Source of the DNA: Verrucomicrobiales bacterium | GTDB lineage: Bacteria; Verrucomicrobiota; Verrucomicrobiia; Limisphaerales; J093 | Assembly (NCBI GenBank): GCA_015075445.1 | Contig: JABTUJ010000005.1 | Location: forward strand, 1-64,000 | Reading direction: 5' to 3' | DNA: 64,000 bases | Part shown: positions 25,770-34,544 of the stretch, in pieces | Layout: each line of letters opens with the position of its first letter | Numbering within the stretch: position 1 is the first letter of the stretch | The notes under the pieces: generated by a model | Told to the model about the DNA's origin: nothing | Databases searched by the model: none | What the model saw: the letters and a program-made list of their open reading frames with translations, nothing else | Made by a program: the position numbers and the translations under genes

Positions 25770-28166
25770 ATGCAGCTTGGCCCCGCCGACCGAACCGCCG
25801 CGCCACTTGCCGCGGCCCTGACCGGCCTTGCCGCGCGGCCGCCGGCCTTCCCGCTGCTGGCCCTGTGGCTCTTGGTCACACCCCTCCCCGTCGCTGGGGA
25901 ACCGGAGGAACTCGTCGCCCGTGGAGCGAAGATCTACGCGAGCCTCTGCGTCGGCTGTCACGGCCCGCAAGGCGAAGGGGTCGCGGACAGGTACGATGAA
26001 ACCCTGTACGGCACGCGCTCCGTCGAGTCTCTCGCCCGACTCATCCACCGCACCATGCCCGAGCCGGCACCCGAGCAATGCGTGGACGAAGACGCCAATG
26101 CGGTAGCCGCCTACATCCACGGCGCCTTCTACTCCCCGGAGGCCCGCGCCCGCCTGCGCCCGCCCCGCGTCGAGCTGGCCCGGTTGACCAACCGTCAGCT
26201 CCAGGAATCCGTGGCCGATCTGGCCGCCCGCTTCGCCCGCGGCAAACCCGCCACGACCGCCGGGGGGCTCCGCGCCGAGTACTTCCAGTCCAAGGGCATG
26301 AACAAGAAGGACAAACGCGTCTTCGACCGCGTCGATCCCGCGGTGGACTTCGACTTCGGTGACGGCGCCCCCGGCGAAGGGATCGAACCGGACCAGTTCT
26401 CCATTGCCTGGCAGGGCTCGCTGCGGGTTCCCGACACGGGGGATTACGAGCTGCGCCTGAGCACCCCGAACGGCGCCCGCCTCTATGTCAACACGGACCC
26501 CCGCGCCGGGGACGCCAATCTCCGCGACGACAGTGACGCCCGTCGCCACACGGCCAGCCTCGATCTCTGGGTGAGTTCCGGGGGTGAACTCCGGACCGCC
26601 ACCACCCGCGTGTTCCTGCTTGGAGGCCGCAGCTACCCGCTGCGACTCGACTTCTTCAAGTACAAGGAACCGCGGGCCTCGGTGCGCCTCGAGTGGCGCC
26701 CACCGCACGGCGTCTGGTCCGTCCTCACCGGCGAGCACCTCTCCCCGGACACCTCGCCTGCGGTCGTCGTGCTGGCCACGCCCTTGCCGCCGGACGACGG
26801 CAGCCACGGCTATCCGCGCGGATCCAGCGTGTCGAAAGACTGGCAGGAAGCCATCACCCGCGCGGCCCTCGAGGCGGCCCAGCAGGTCGTCGCGCGACTG
26901 CCAACTCTCAGCGGGGTTCCGGAGCAGGCAACCGATCGCGCGGAACGCCTGGAGCAGTTCGCCGCCACGTTCGCCGCGCGCGCCTTCCGCCGGCCCCTCA
27001 CCGAGGAACTCCACGCGCGCTATGTCCGCGCGCCATTTCGGTCGGCCCCCGACCTTGAGACCGCCGTCAAGCGCGTCGTGCTGCTCGTCCTCACTTCGCC
27101 CCGCTTCCTCTATCCCGAACTCGGTGAACCGCTCGACGACTGGACCGTTGCCGGCCGTCTGGCCCTCGGGTTCTGGGATTCCCTGCCGGACGCCGAACTC
27201 GAGGCCGCCGCCGCGCGCGGCGCCTTGCGTACTCCGGAGCAGGTGCGTGAGCAGGCGGAACGCATGGCCGCGGACCCGCGCGCTCGTCAGAAACTCCGCG
27301 AATTCCTCCACCACTGGCTCGCGCTCGAGGAGACCGACCATCTCGACAAAGACCCGCTCACGTACCCCGGCTTCGACGAGGCGCTGGCGGCCGATCTGCG
27401 CGCCTCCGTGGACCGGTTTCTTGAGCAAGTCGTCTGGAGCGAAACGTCGGACTACCGGCAGTTGCTGCTCGCCGATTACCTGTTCCTCAACCCCCGGCTC
27501 GCCCGCTTCTACGGCGCCACCCCGCCGCCGGACGACACCTTCCAGCCGGTCACCTTCGAACCTGAACACCGTGCCGGACTCCTCACCCACCCCTACCTCC
27601 TTGCCGCCCACTCGTATCATCGGTCGTCCTCGCCCATCCATCGCGGCGTCTTCCTCACCCGCAACATCCTCGGCCGCTTCCTCAAACCGCCCCCCATGGC
27701 CATCGAGTTCATGGACGACCGCTTCGATCCCTCGCTCACCATGCGCGAGAAGGTCACCGAACTCACCCGCTCGGCCACCTGCATGGCCTGCCACACCACC
27801 ATCAATCCCCTCGGCTTCAGCCTGGAACATTTCGATGCCGCCGGCCGCTTCCGCACCACCGACAACGACAAGCCCGTCGATGCCACCGCCGATTACACCA
27901 CCCCCGACGGCGAAGTGATCCCGCTCCGGAGCCCGCGCGACCTCGCCCGCCACGCCGCCACCAGCCCGGACGCTCACCGCGGCCTTGTCCGCCAGATGTT
28001 CCAGCACCTCGTGAAGCAGGCCCCGGCAGCCTACGGTCCCGACACCTTATCCCAGCTCACCGACGGCTTCGCCCGCTCCGAATTCCATCTCCGCCGGCTC
28101 TTCCTGGACATCAACCTCCTCGCCGCCACTCACGGCCTCGCGACCCCACCTCAGGCTCACCAATGA
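25770..28166 (+). CDS. Secreted planctomycete-type DUF1592/DUF1588/DUF1585 cytochrome protein with PA14 domain
   Basis: A 798-residue exported protein. A hydrophobic signal segment (FPLLALWLLVTPLPVAG) is at about 26-43. A c-type heme site CVGCHG is near 60. A PA14-like domain (GLRAEYFQSKG to VRLEWRP) spans roughly 170-320. The DUF1592 part (AARAFRRPLTEE) starts near 405, and DUF1588 (HRSSSPIHRGVFLTRNILG) near 615. A second CMACHTTINPLGFSLEHFD motif is near 672, and DUF1585 is at the end. These proteins are numerous in Planctomycetes and Verrucomicrobia and are always paired with a DUF1552 partner; a role in surface breakdown of complex polymers is suspected. The gene is coupled to the DUF1552 gene by a 4-base overlap. 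The exact start is uncertain. Confidence 0.88.
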   Translation: MQLGPADRTAAPLAAALTGLAARPPAFPLLALWLLVTPLPVAGEPEELVARGAKIYASLCVGCHGPQGEGVADRYDETLYGTRSVESLARLIHRTMPEPAPEQCVDEDANAVAAYIHGAFYSPEARARLRPPRVELARLTNRQLQESVADLAARFARGKPATTAGGLRAEYFQSKGMNKKDKRVFDRVDPAVDFDFGDGAPGEGIEPDQFSIAWQGSLRVPDTGDYELRLSTPNGARLYVNTDPRAGDANLRDDSDARRHTASLDLWVSSGGELRTATTRVFLLGGRSYPLRLDFFKYKEPRASVRLEWRPPHGVWSVLTGEHLSPDTSPAVVVLATPLPPDDGSHGYPRGSSVSKDWQEAITRAALEAAQQVVARLPTLSGVPEQATDRAERLEQFAATFAARAFRRPLTEELHARYVRAPFRSAPDLETAVKRVVLLVLTSPRFLYPELGEPLDDWTVAGRLALGFWDSLPDAELEAAAARGALRTPEQVREQAERMAADPRARQKLREFLHHWLALEETDHLDKDPLTYPGFDEALAADLRASVDRFLEQVVWSETSDYRQLLLADYLFLNPRLARFYGATPPPDDTFQPVTFEPEHRAGLLTHPYLLAAHSYHRSSSPIHRGVFLTRNILGRFLKPPPMAIEFMDDRFDPSLTMREKVTELTRSATCMACHTTINPLGFSLEHFDAAGRFRTTDNDKPVDATADYTTPDGEVIPLRSPRDLARHAATSPDAHRGLVRQMFQHLVKQAPAAYGPDTLSQLTDGFARSEFHLRRLFLDINLLAATHGLATPPQAHQ

Positions 28167-29482
28167 AGACCACCTCCCGCCGCCAGTTCCTCCACCGCCT
28201 CGGCCTCTCCACTGCCGCCCTCCCCTGGCTCTCCGGCCTGCCCGGCCTACGCGCCGCGCTCGGCGAACCGTCACGCCCCAAACAACGCCTCGTCTTCCTC
28301 TTCACGCCCAACGGCACGGTCCCGCCCGACTTCTGGCCGGACGAAGCTGGGCCCGCGTTCAACCTCAAACGCATCCTCGCGCCGCTGCAGCCATTCCAGG
28401 ACCGCCTGCTGATTCTCAAGGGCATTGCCAACAAGATCCGCGGGGATGGCGACGGCCACATGCGCGGCATGAGCTGCCTGCTCACCGCCATCGAACTCCT
28501 TCCCGGCAACATCCAGGGCGGCTCCGACACCCCGGCCGGTTGGGCCAGCGGCATCTCGATCGACCAGGAGCTCAAGAACTTCTTTCAGAGCCGCCCAGAA
28601 ACCCGCACCCGGTTCGGCTCCCTCGAACTCGGCATCGACGTCCCCAACCGCGCCGATCCCTGGACCCGCTGGACGTACGCCGGCTCCAACCAGCCCGTGG
28701 CCCCCCTGAGCGATCCCTATCAGGTCTTCGAGAAGCTCTACGGTCAGATGACCGATCGCGAAAGCCTGGTCAGTGTCCTCGATGTGGTGACCCAGGACCT
28801 GCGCCAGCTCGCCCGCCAACTCGAGGCGACGGACCGTGCCCTCCTCGATCAGCACGCCACCTTCGTGCGCGAGATGGAACAGGAGCTCCAGGCCGCCGAC
28901 CGGGAACCCCTCGCCCACCCCGTCCCCGTCCTCGAACCCGGCGTGCGCTCGCAAAACGACGAGATTCCGCGCCTCTTCGAGCTCCAGACCGATCTGCTCG
29001 TCAACGCCTTTGCGAACGATCTCGCGCGCGTGGCCACCGTCCAGTTCACCAACTCGGTCGGCCAAGCTCGCTGCCGTTGGCTCGGTATCGAGGAAGGCCA
29101 CCACTCCCTGTCCCACGATCCCGACCTCAACGCCGAGTCACAGGAGAAGCTCGTCAAGATCAACACCTGGCTGTGCGAGCAACTCGCCGCCCTCGCCCGC
29201 AAGCTGGACGCCCTCCCCGAGCCCGGTGGCGACGGCACCCTGCTCGACCACACCACGCTGGTCTGGACCAACGAGCTCGGCAAGGGGAACTCCCACACCC
29301 TGGACAACATCCCCTTCGTGCTCGTCGGGGGCGGCCTCGGCTTCAAGCTCGGCCAGTCGCTGCGCTTCCAGCGTGTCGCCCACAACCGCCTCTGGCTCGC
29401 CCTCGCCCACGCCGTCGGCCATCCCCTCGAGACGTTCGGCAACCAAGCGCACTCGGACGGGGGACCGCTGAGTCTCGCTTAG
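28163..29482 (+). CDS. Tat-exported DUF1552 protein
   Basis: A 439-residue protein with a twin-arginine signal (SRRQFLHRLGLSTAALPWL), so it is exported folded, probably with a cofactor. The body matches the DUF1552 family (LVFLFTPNGTVPPDFWP near 45, GDGDGHMRGMSCLLT near 95). It starts within the last codons of the DUF1592 gene (ATGA overlap); the two form a fixed pair in this phylum. The biochemical function is not established. Confidence 0.88.
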   Translation: MKTTSRRQFLHRLGLSTAALPWLSGLPGLRAALGEPSRPKQRLVFLFTPNGTVPPDFWPDEAGPAFNLKRILAPLQPFQDRLLILKGIANKIRGDGDGHMRGMSCLLTAIELLPGNIQGGSDTPAGWASGISIDQELKNFFQSRPETRTRFGSLELGIDVPNRADPWTRWTYAGSNQPVAPLSDPYQVFEKLYGQMTDRESLVSVLDVVTQDLRQLARQLEATDRALLDQHATFVREMEQELQAADREPLAHPVPVLEPGVRSQNDEIPRLFELQTDLLVNAFANDLARVATVQFTNSVGQARCRWLGIEEGHHSLSHDPDLNAESQEKLVKINTWLCEQLAALARKLDALPEPGGDGTLLDHTTLVWTNELGKGNSHTLDNIPFVLVGGGLGFKLGQSLRFQRVAHNRLWLALAHAVGHPLETFGNQAHSDGGPLSLA

Positions 29483-29492
29483 CCCCAGCGGC

Positions 29493-30080
29493 TCAGGCTC
29501 CGGCTCCGGTGGAGGCGGCTCGCCGGAGTTGGGCCAGCAAGCTGCCTATGTCTTCGGGGCACAGTGTTTTGATGCGGGACCAGTGTCTCAGGGCCTCGGC
29601 CATGAGTGACGCACGCCCCTCGAAAGGCAACTTCGAACATCCTGTTTCCGCTACCAGGCGCCGGAAATGGGTGTTCTTCACATCCGCGTCACGGCGCATC
29701 GCCTGCCAATCCCAATTCCGTGCGTGGGGATGACCCGCCAGGACGAAAATCTCGAGCTCCTCGATCGCCGCCGCTCCCAGGACCCGCTGGGAGGGGGTCG
29801 TCAAACGCTCCGCCAGATCCACAAGGCTCCGTTCCCGCCCGCCCACGCCGTCGCGGTCAAGGAGAAGCACGATCACATCGAACATCGGGTAGAGCGGGAG
29901 AACCGCACGGCGCAAGTACGCCTCATCGAATCCCCGGCGGACCCCACCCAGTTTGGGGCGGCGGCAAACCTCCACCAGGGCCCGGGGACGGCATTCCGCC
30001 GCCATCCGCTCGACAACCGGTCGGGCAATGAACTGATCGCGCCGGAAGTCCTCCGTCACGACGAGGATCCGGAAACTCAT
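29493..30080 (-). CDS. TOPRIM-like DUF4276-type partner of the ATPase
   Basis: A 195-residue protein. It has a TOPRIM-style pattern: a first-strand glutamate (VVTEDF, E10), an acidic DxD after a hydrophobic strand (VLLLDRDG, D75 and D77), and further acids in IEELEIF (107-110). This resembles DUF4276/OLD-type metal-dependent nuclease folds. It starts at 30080 (MSFRILVV) and overlaps the ATPase stop by 4 bases; the open frame extends upstream into the ATPase. Together they resemble ATPase plus TOPRIM defence pairs such as PARIS or Gabija in organisation, but no known system is confirmed. Confidence 0.7.
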   Translation of the reverse strand: MSFRILVVTEDFRRDQFIARPVVERMAAECRPRALVEVCRRPKLGGVRRGFDEAYLRRAVLPLYPMFDVIVLLLDRDGVGGRERSLVDLAERLTTPSQRVLGAAAIEELEIFVLAGHPHARNWDWQAMRRDADVKNTHFRRLVAETGCSKLPFEGRASLMAEALRHWSRIKTLCPEDIGSLLAQLRRAASTGAGA

Positions 30081-31399
30081 GGCGACTCCTCGCTGGCCAG
30101 AATCGCCGCTACGTTCTCGAACCATCCCGAACTGTGAAGCTGGCCGGCACTCGCGTGCTTCCGCACCTCCTCCAGCCATTGGAGCTCAGCCAGACGCTGC
30201 GCCCTCGAATGGTTGCCCACACGATAGATGAGGACCGCATGGGCCAGATCCTCGTCGGTGAGGAAGTCCAGCAGCGCGGGCGAGTGGGTCGTGGCGATGA
30301 CCTGCAGACCTTCCGCCCGCGTGCGCAAACGCAAGAGCTCCAACAGGAGGTAGGCTCGGTTGGGATGTACGCCGTTCTCCAGCTCCTCGATGAAATAGCA
30401 GCGGGCAGGACCGGTCCCCAACACGGCGGCTGCGTAGCCCAAGAAGCGCAACGTCCCGTCGCTCGCGCTTTCGGCTGAGAGAGCACGTCCGCCGTGCTCC
30501 AGAAGACGCAACTGTATCCGCCCGACCTGATCGACCTCCGGAAAGTCCAGATCGGTGACGTCCAGGGGAGCCAACTCGCTTAGCCACTCAAGCAATGCCG
30601 CCTTTGACATCGGGTCGCTGCAGATCGCCTCCAACACCGACGACAGGTTCTCTCCTCGTTCCCCCAGACTCCGTTGTCCGCGGAAGGAAGGCTTCCTTAG
30701 AGTGGTGGGCTCGAGGTTCAAGAAGAGTAGGTGCGCCAGCGATTCCAGGAACGCGCGGCATTCGGATGTGACGGCCGCCGGACATCCCGGGTGTTCGGCC
30801 AACTGCGTGACGGCGGGTTGGTCGCTCCGGATCCGTTCCGATGGACCCAGCCGCCCCTTGGAGGGTCGTTTGCGATAGCGCACGCGGATCTGCTCGGAGC
30901 CAGTCCGTTCCTCTGTATGAAAGGTTGGGTACTTCTCGCTCGAAAGCGAAAGGGACTCGTAAGCCAACTGCGGTATCCTGGTTCGTTCCCCCACTTCAAC
31001 CTCGATGCGATAGGTCGCCACCGCCGCCTGCCCACCCGCCACCACGCGGGTTTCGACTGCCAAGGCGAAACGGTTGCCGGGCGGGCTTGAATCGCGGGCC
31101 ACGGCTTCGAGCACGCCGCCGCGAATACCCTCCCACTGAGGCTCGCCGCTGGGACCCGCACGCTCCCCCAGGATCTCCACCAGGCTATACCCTCGCGCTA
31201 CCCCATGCAGGAAACGGAGAGCATCGCGTAGATTGCTCTTGCCGCTGGCGTTGGTGCCAATGATGAGCGTAAGCCCACCAAATTGGACCGTGACGCCCTC
31301 TGGCTCCGTGAGAGGCGTGACGATTCTGTTCGGCGGCTTGGCCCGCGGGGCAAGTGCCACGAAACTCTTGAAATTCGTCAACGTCAGCTTCTGGATCAT
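30077..31399 (-). CDS. AAA_21/RecF-like ATPase of a two-gene module
   Basis: A 440-residue ABC/SMC-type ATPase. Walker A is GTNASGKSN (48-56), preceded by LTNFKSF as in RecF and OLD proteins. A signature-like SASDGTLRFLGYAA lies before Walker B (CYFIEELENGVHP), and the switch histidine is in ATTHSPALLDF. There is no long coiled coil, so it is a small AAA_21-type protein. The TOPRIM-like gene follows with a 4-base overlap. Such pairs usually detect phage or foreign DNA through the ATPase and act through the partner; that role is inferred here. Confidence 0.82.
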   Translation of the reverse strand: MIQKLTLTNFKSFVALAPRAKPPNRIVTPLTEPEGVTVQFGGLTLIIGTNASGKSNLRDALRFLHGVARGYSLVEILGERAGPSGEPQWEGIRGGVLEAVARDSSPPGNRFALAVETRVVAGGQAAVATYRIEVEVGERTRIPQLAYESLSLSSEKYPTFHTEERTGSEQIRVRYRKRPSKGRLGPSERIRSDQPAVTQLAEHPGCPAAVTSECRAFLESLAHLLFLNLEPTTLRKPSFRGQRSLGERGENLSSVLEAICSDPMSKAALLEWLSELAPLDVTDLDFPEVDQVGRIQLRLLEHGGRALSAESASDGTLRFLGYAAAVLGTGPARCYFIEELENGVHPNRAYLLLELLRLRTRAEGLQVIATTHSPALLDFLTDEDLAHAVLIYRVGNHSRAQRLAELQWLEEVRKHASAGQLHSSGWFENVAAILASEESP

Positions 31400-31521
31400 C
31401 GATGACCCTGTTCCCTTCTGAGCACTGCGTCAGTGTACCCCGGTCCCCCGCTCGTCGTCTACGACCGCAAGCGACAGTTCCCCCGCCCCGCAGCCGACCA
31501 CCACCCCTCCCGCCCTGTCCC

Positions 31522-33504
31522 TCACTCCAGCTTGCGCCGCGCGGCCTCGGCGGCCCACTGCACCCGCGGAATCCGGGCCAGCTCCTGCAGCAACGGCAGC
31601 GCGGGTGTGGCAGCAGGCTTGCCGATGTTCCCCAACGCCGTCGCCACGGCGCGGAGCACATGGACCTGCTCGCCCTTCGCCGCACCCGCTGCCATCAAGG
31701 CCGGGACGGCAGTGGCGGCTTCGGAACCCAAGGCACCCAGGGCGTTGGCCGCCATCATCCGCACCGCCACCTCGGAATCCTGTAACGCACTCACGAGCGC
31801 CGGCAGCGCCGGCTGCGCCCCGCTCCCCAGATCGCGCAACGCCACCGCCGCCAGGCCACGCCGCACCGGGTCAGGATCGGACGTCAGGATGTGGCTGAGC
31901 TCGGCGGCGTTACCAGGCGGAATCGATGGATCACCCACCTGCGCCGCCGCCGCCCAGGCTTCGGCACCCGTCCTCGCGAGCACGATGTTGTCCACGCCCA
32001 AGTGGTAGCCAGATGACGCCTCGCGCTTGCCCTGGCAAACAAAGGTCAGCGTATGCCGTCCTCTGCCCAGCCGCACCCAGCCCACCGGGTGCGCCAGCCC
32101 GACGTAGGTCTCGAGCGCGTACCCGTCGAACTGCGTCGGCGGGCGCACGTCCGCGCCGGGCTCATGTTCGAGTTGCGGCGGCCGGGGCGGTTGACCGTCC
32201 AACAGCACCTTGTAGACGCCGTAGTCCGCCGCCTGCGCCACCTCCGTGAACAGCTCGTAATCGCCGTCCTCGACCACCTCGAACGGCACCTCGAGCTTCG
32301 CGCCCGGCCCCTGGGCCTCGAAATACAGCACGTCCTTGGACCAGAACAGTTCCGGCAACACCGATACCCGGCCGCCCTCCGTGCGGCATTCGGCCAGCGC
32401 GGCTTCCACCTCGATCTGACGCGCGTTGCCGTGGGGCAGCCGGGCCGAACCATACGGAACCTCGGGTTGATCCTTGGCGATGCCCTCCTGATACCAGAAC
32501 GCCACGCTCGACATCAGATCCGTGCGTTCCCCGAAAGCCGACTTCACCGTGCCGTCCGCGTGATAGGTCCACCCGCGGTGCTCGAGCTCTGCTTTCAGCG
32601 ACTGTTTGAACGGGATCGGATCCACCAGGTGCCAGCGGTACGCCGTCATCCGCGCACCCACCCCGGTCCCTTCCGCCACCGTCACACCATAGTGGGGCCC
32701 GTCGTTCACGTGCAGGCCCCAAGCGTCGTTGAAGTAATCTTCGCTCCCCGTGCCCGCGATCGACGGCGGCTGCCCGTCCACCCAGAAGAAATCATCACCC
32801 TCCCCAAACCAGCCCGCCTCCGCCTGAACCACCGACAGCACGGTCCCCACGTAGTGACCCTTGCCCCGGACGTTCAGCAATTCGTACGGCGATCCATCGG
32901 CGGGCGCGGGCAAGGCCTGTCGGTAACGCGCGTGGAAGTAGGGCGTGCGCGCCGGGAGCGAACGGCACCGCGCCCAATCCACATGATAATAGAGCATGCT
33001 CACCCGGCGCCGACCTTCGTTCGTGACGGTGATCTTGCAGGACTTGCGGAAAGGCATCGGCCAATAGCAGTTCCGCGCCCGACCACCGGAACTGTTGCGA
33101 ACCATGAGCGACTCCACCTCGGCCTCGACGCCGTTCCCGACCGCGAAGAAATCCCCGACCGGCGCATCCACGCTCGGGGTCTCACTGCCGTCGTAGTAGA
33201 CGCGCAGACGCAGCAGCCGGGGCCAGCCATACTCGTTGTCGGCGATCGTCATCCACAGGTGGGTGATCCAACCCGGCCCCTCGAGATCCGCGAGCACCAC
33301 CGTCTCGCCCGGGATGGGCCGCAGGCTGTCGTCATTCGAACTCCAGTCCGGGTGGTTGGAGGACGATCGATGCGCCGTGAACTGCTTGGGCTGGGTCAAA
33401 CCATACGGGTCCGCGGTCCGCAGGCCGGTCGGTTGGACACAACCCGTGAGGACACAACAGCACGACACGACCCCGAACAGGAGACCGAGGGAGGATGAGT
33501 TCAT
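31522..33504 (-). CDS. GH172 (DUF2961) lipoprotein with C-terminal HEAT repeats
   Basis: A 660-residue exported lipoprotein. The signal ends in the lipobox LTGC (about residues 19-22). The GH172/DUF2961 body runs from about 60 to 340 and contains SNDDSLRPIPGETVVLADLEG and the conserved GTGSEDYFNDAWG. GH172 enzymes act on fructofuranose or arabinofuranose linkages. A middle beta-rich region (350-530) may bind carbohydrate. The last 120 residues are HEAT-like repeats (AVALRDLGSGAQPALPALV, ANALGALGSEA). Start ATG 33504 fits the signal peptide; 15 codons further upstream are open. The papain-like and HtrA genes lie upstream on the same strand. Confidence 0.83.
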   Translation of the reverse strand: MNSSSLGLLFGVVSCCCVLTGCVQPTGLRTADPYGLTQPKQFTAHRSSSNHPDWSSNDDSLRPIPGETVVLADLEGPGWITHLWMTIADNEYGWPRLLRLRVYYDGSETPSVDAPVGDFFAVGNGVEAEVESLMVRNSSGGRARNCYWPMPFRKSCKITVTNEGRRRVSMLYYHVDWARCRSLPARTPYFHARYRQALPAPADGSPYELLNVRGKGHYVGTVLSVVQAEAGWFGEGDDFFWVDGQPPSIAGTGSEDYFNDAWGLHVNDGPHYGVTVAEGTGVGARMTAYRWHLVDPIPFKQSLKAELEHRGWTYHADGTVKSAFGERTDLMSSVAFWYQEGIAKDQPEVPYGSARLPHGNARQIEVEAALAECRTEGGRVSVLPELFWSKDVLYFEAQGPGAKLEVPFEVVEDGDYELFTEVAQAADYGVYKVLLDGQPPRPPQLEHEPGADVRPPTQFDGYALETYVGLAHPVGWVRLGRGRHTLTFVCQGKREASSGYHLGVDNIVLARTGAEAWAAAAQVGDPSIPPGNAAELSHILTSDPDPVRRGLAAVALRDLGSGAQPALPALVSALQDSEVAVRMMAANALGALGSEAATAVPALMAAGAAKGEQVHVLRAVATALGNIGKPAATPALPLLQELARIPRVQWAAEAARRKLE

Positions 33505-33555
33505 GCGGATCAATCGGAGAAGGAACAGGGGCAACCCGGCAACGACCACGCCTCC

Positions 33556-34542
33556 CTACTCGACCCACGCGGCGTCGTTCATGTAGGCCTGCGCGTAGGC
33601 ATAGGGCATGGACCCATCGCGCCCGTCCCGACTGGTGTTGCGGAACAGCAGCACGCCCCCACCCGGTTGGGCCGGGTCCTCCCGGTAGCCCACCAGCAAC
33701 ACGCTGTGCCCATCGCGAACGGCGTCGGGGGAACACATCTGGAGCACCTCGTCGACCCATCGCTCCTGTTGGGGCCAGCGAAACCCGCCGCAGACCGGCC
33801 AACCGGCGTTCAGGGTACGCCGGATCGCCAGCAACTGCGCGTCGGTCAACCCCGTGTGGACATCCCATTCCTTGATCCAGTGGAACCGCAACCCCACCGC
33901 CAACCGGCTGCTCGCCTCGGCCTGGATCTCAGGCGAGGGCGGCGCCGCCTCGTTGCCCTTCGGGCGGTATGGCATGCGTTCGTCCAGACAAATGCCATGC
34001 CGCTCGAACCCCTTCCAGAGATCGGAAAAGAAAGCCCCGTCCGCAGCATCGCCGGCCGCCTGGTTCGCCGCCCAGTTCAGGAACTCGACACTCAACCGCG
34101 GCCCCGTTCCCTGCCGCTTGCCCAGGGCATACTCGAGCGCCCCAACGACGGTGAAAACCGAACACGTCGGCCGCTCTCCCTGCCGGCTACGATCCAGACC
34201 CCAGCGATCGAAACAAGGCCGCAAGTCCACCGCCGGAGCAAGGCAACTCCCCTCGCCCACGACCGTACGGTCCGCCACCACCATGTCATCGCGCGCCAAA
34301 GCGGGCGGATCCCCCGCGTCAGTCCGGACACCGGCCAGGACCGTCAAGAGGGCCAGGAGAACCCCGGGAACGAGGGCATTCGATCTCGCGTTCCACCTGG
34401 AAATCGCGCGACCCGAGATCGGTCTGAGAGTCCGCAGAGCTCCGGGCCGATCCTGCTCCGCTTGAAGAGGGTGCGTCACGCCGCGCACGCTCGCGCAGGA
34501 CGCCCCCGCACTCAAGCCAAAGCTACGCCCGGCCCCTCGCAA
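33556..34542 (-). CDS. Papain-like (C1 family) cysteine peptidase, probably exported
   Basis: A 328-residue protein. The catalytic Cys is in GERPTCSVFTVVGALEY with the oxyanion Gln just before it, the His is in RDGHSVLLVGY, and the Asn is in LFRNTSRDG, in the normal C1 order. A hydrophobic segment (ALVPGVLLALLTVLAG) at about 55-70 looks like a signal sequence, so the true start may be an internal GTG near residue 19 rather than the ATG at 34542. It lies 2 bases after the HtrA stop and about 50 bases before the GH172 gene, suggesting an envelope-protein operon. Confidence 0.78.
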   Translation of the reverse strand: MRGAGRSFGLSAGASCASVRGVTHPLQAEQDRPGALRTLRPISGRAISRWNARSNALVPGVLLALLTVLAGVRTDAGDPPALARDDMVVADRTVVGEGSCLAPAVDLRPCFDRWGLDRSRQGERPTCSVFTVVGALEYALGKRQGTGPRLSVEFLNWAANQAAGDAADGAFFSDLWKGFERHGICLDERMPYRPKGNEAAPPSPEIQAEASSRLAVGLRFHWIKEWDVHTGLTDAQLLAIRRTLNAGWPVCGGFRWPQQERWVDEVLQMCSPDAVRDGHSVLLVGYREDPAQPGGGVLLFRNTSRDGRDGSMPYAYAQAYMNDAAWVE

Positions 34543-34544
34543 AC

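Noticed and set aside
25722-28007. A 761-residue minus-strand open frame
   Set aside because: It is antisense to the DUF1592 gene, which has clear heme and domain motifs.
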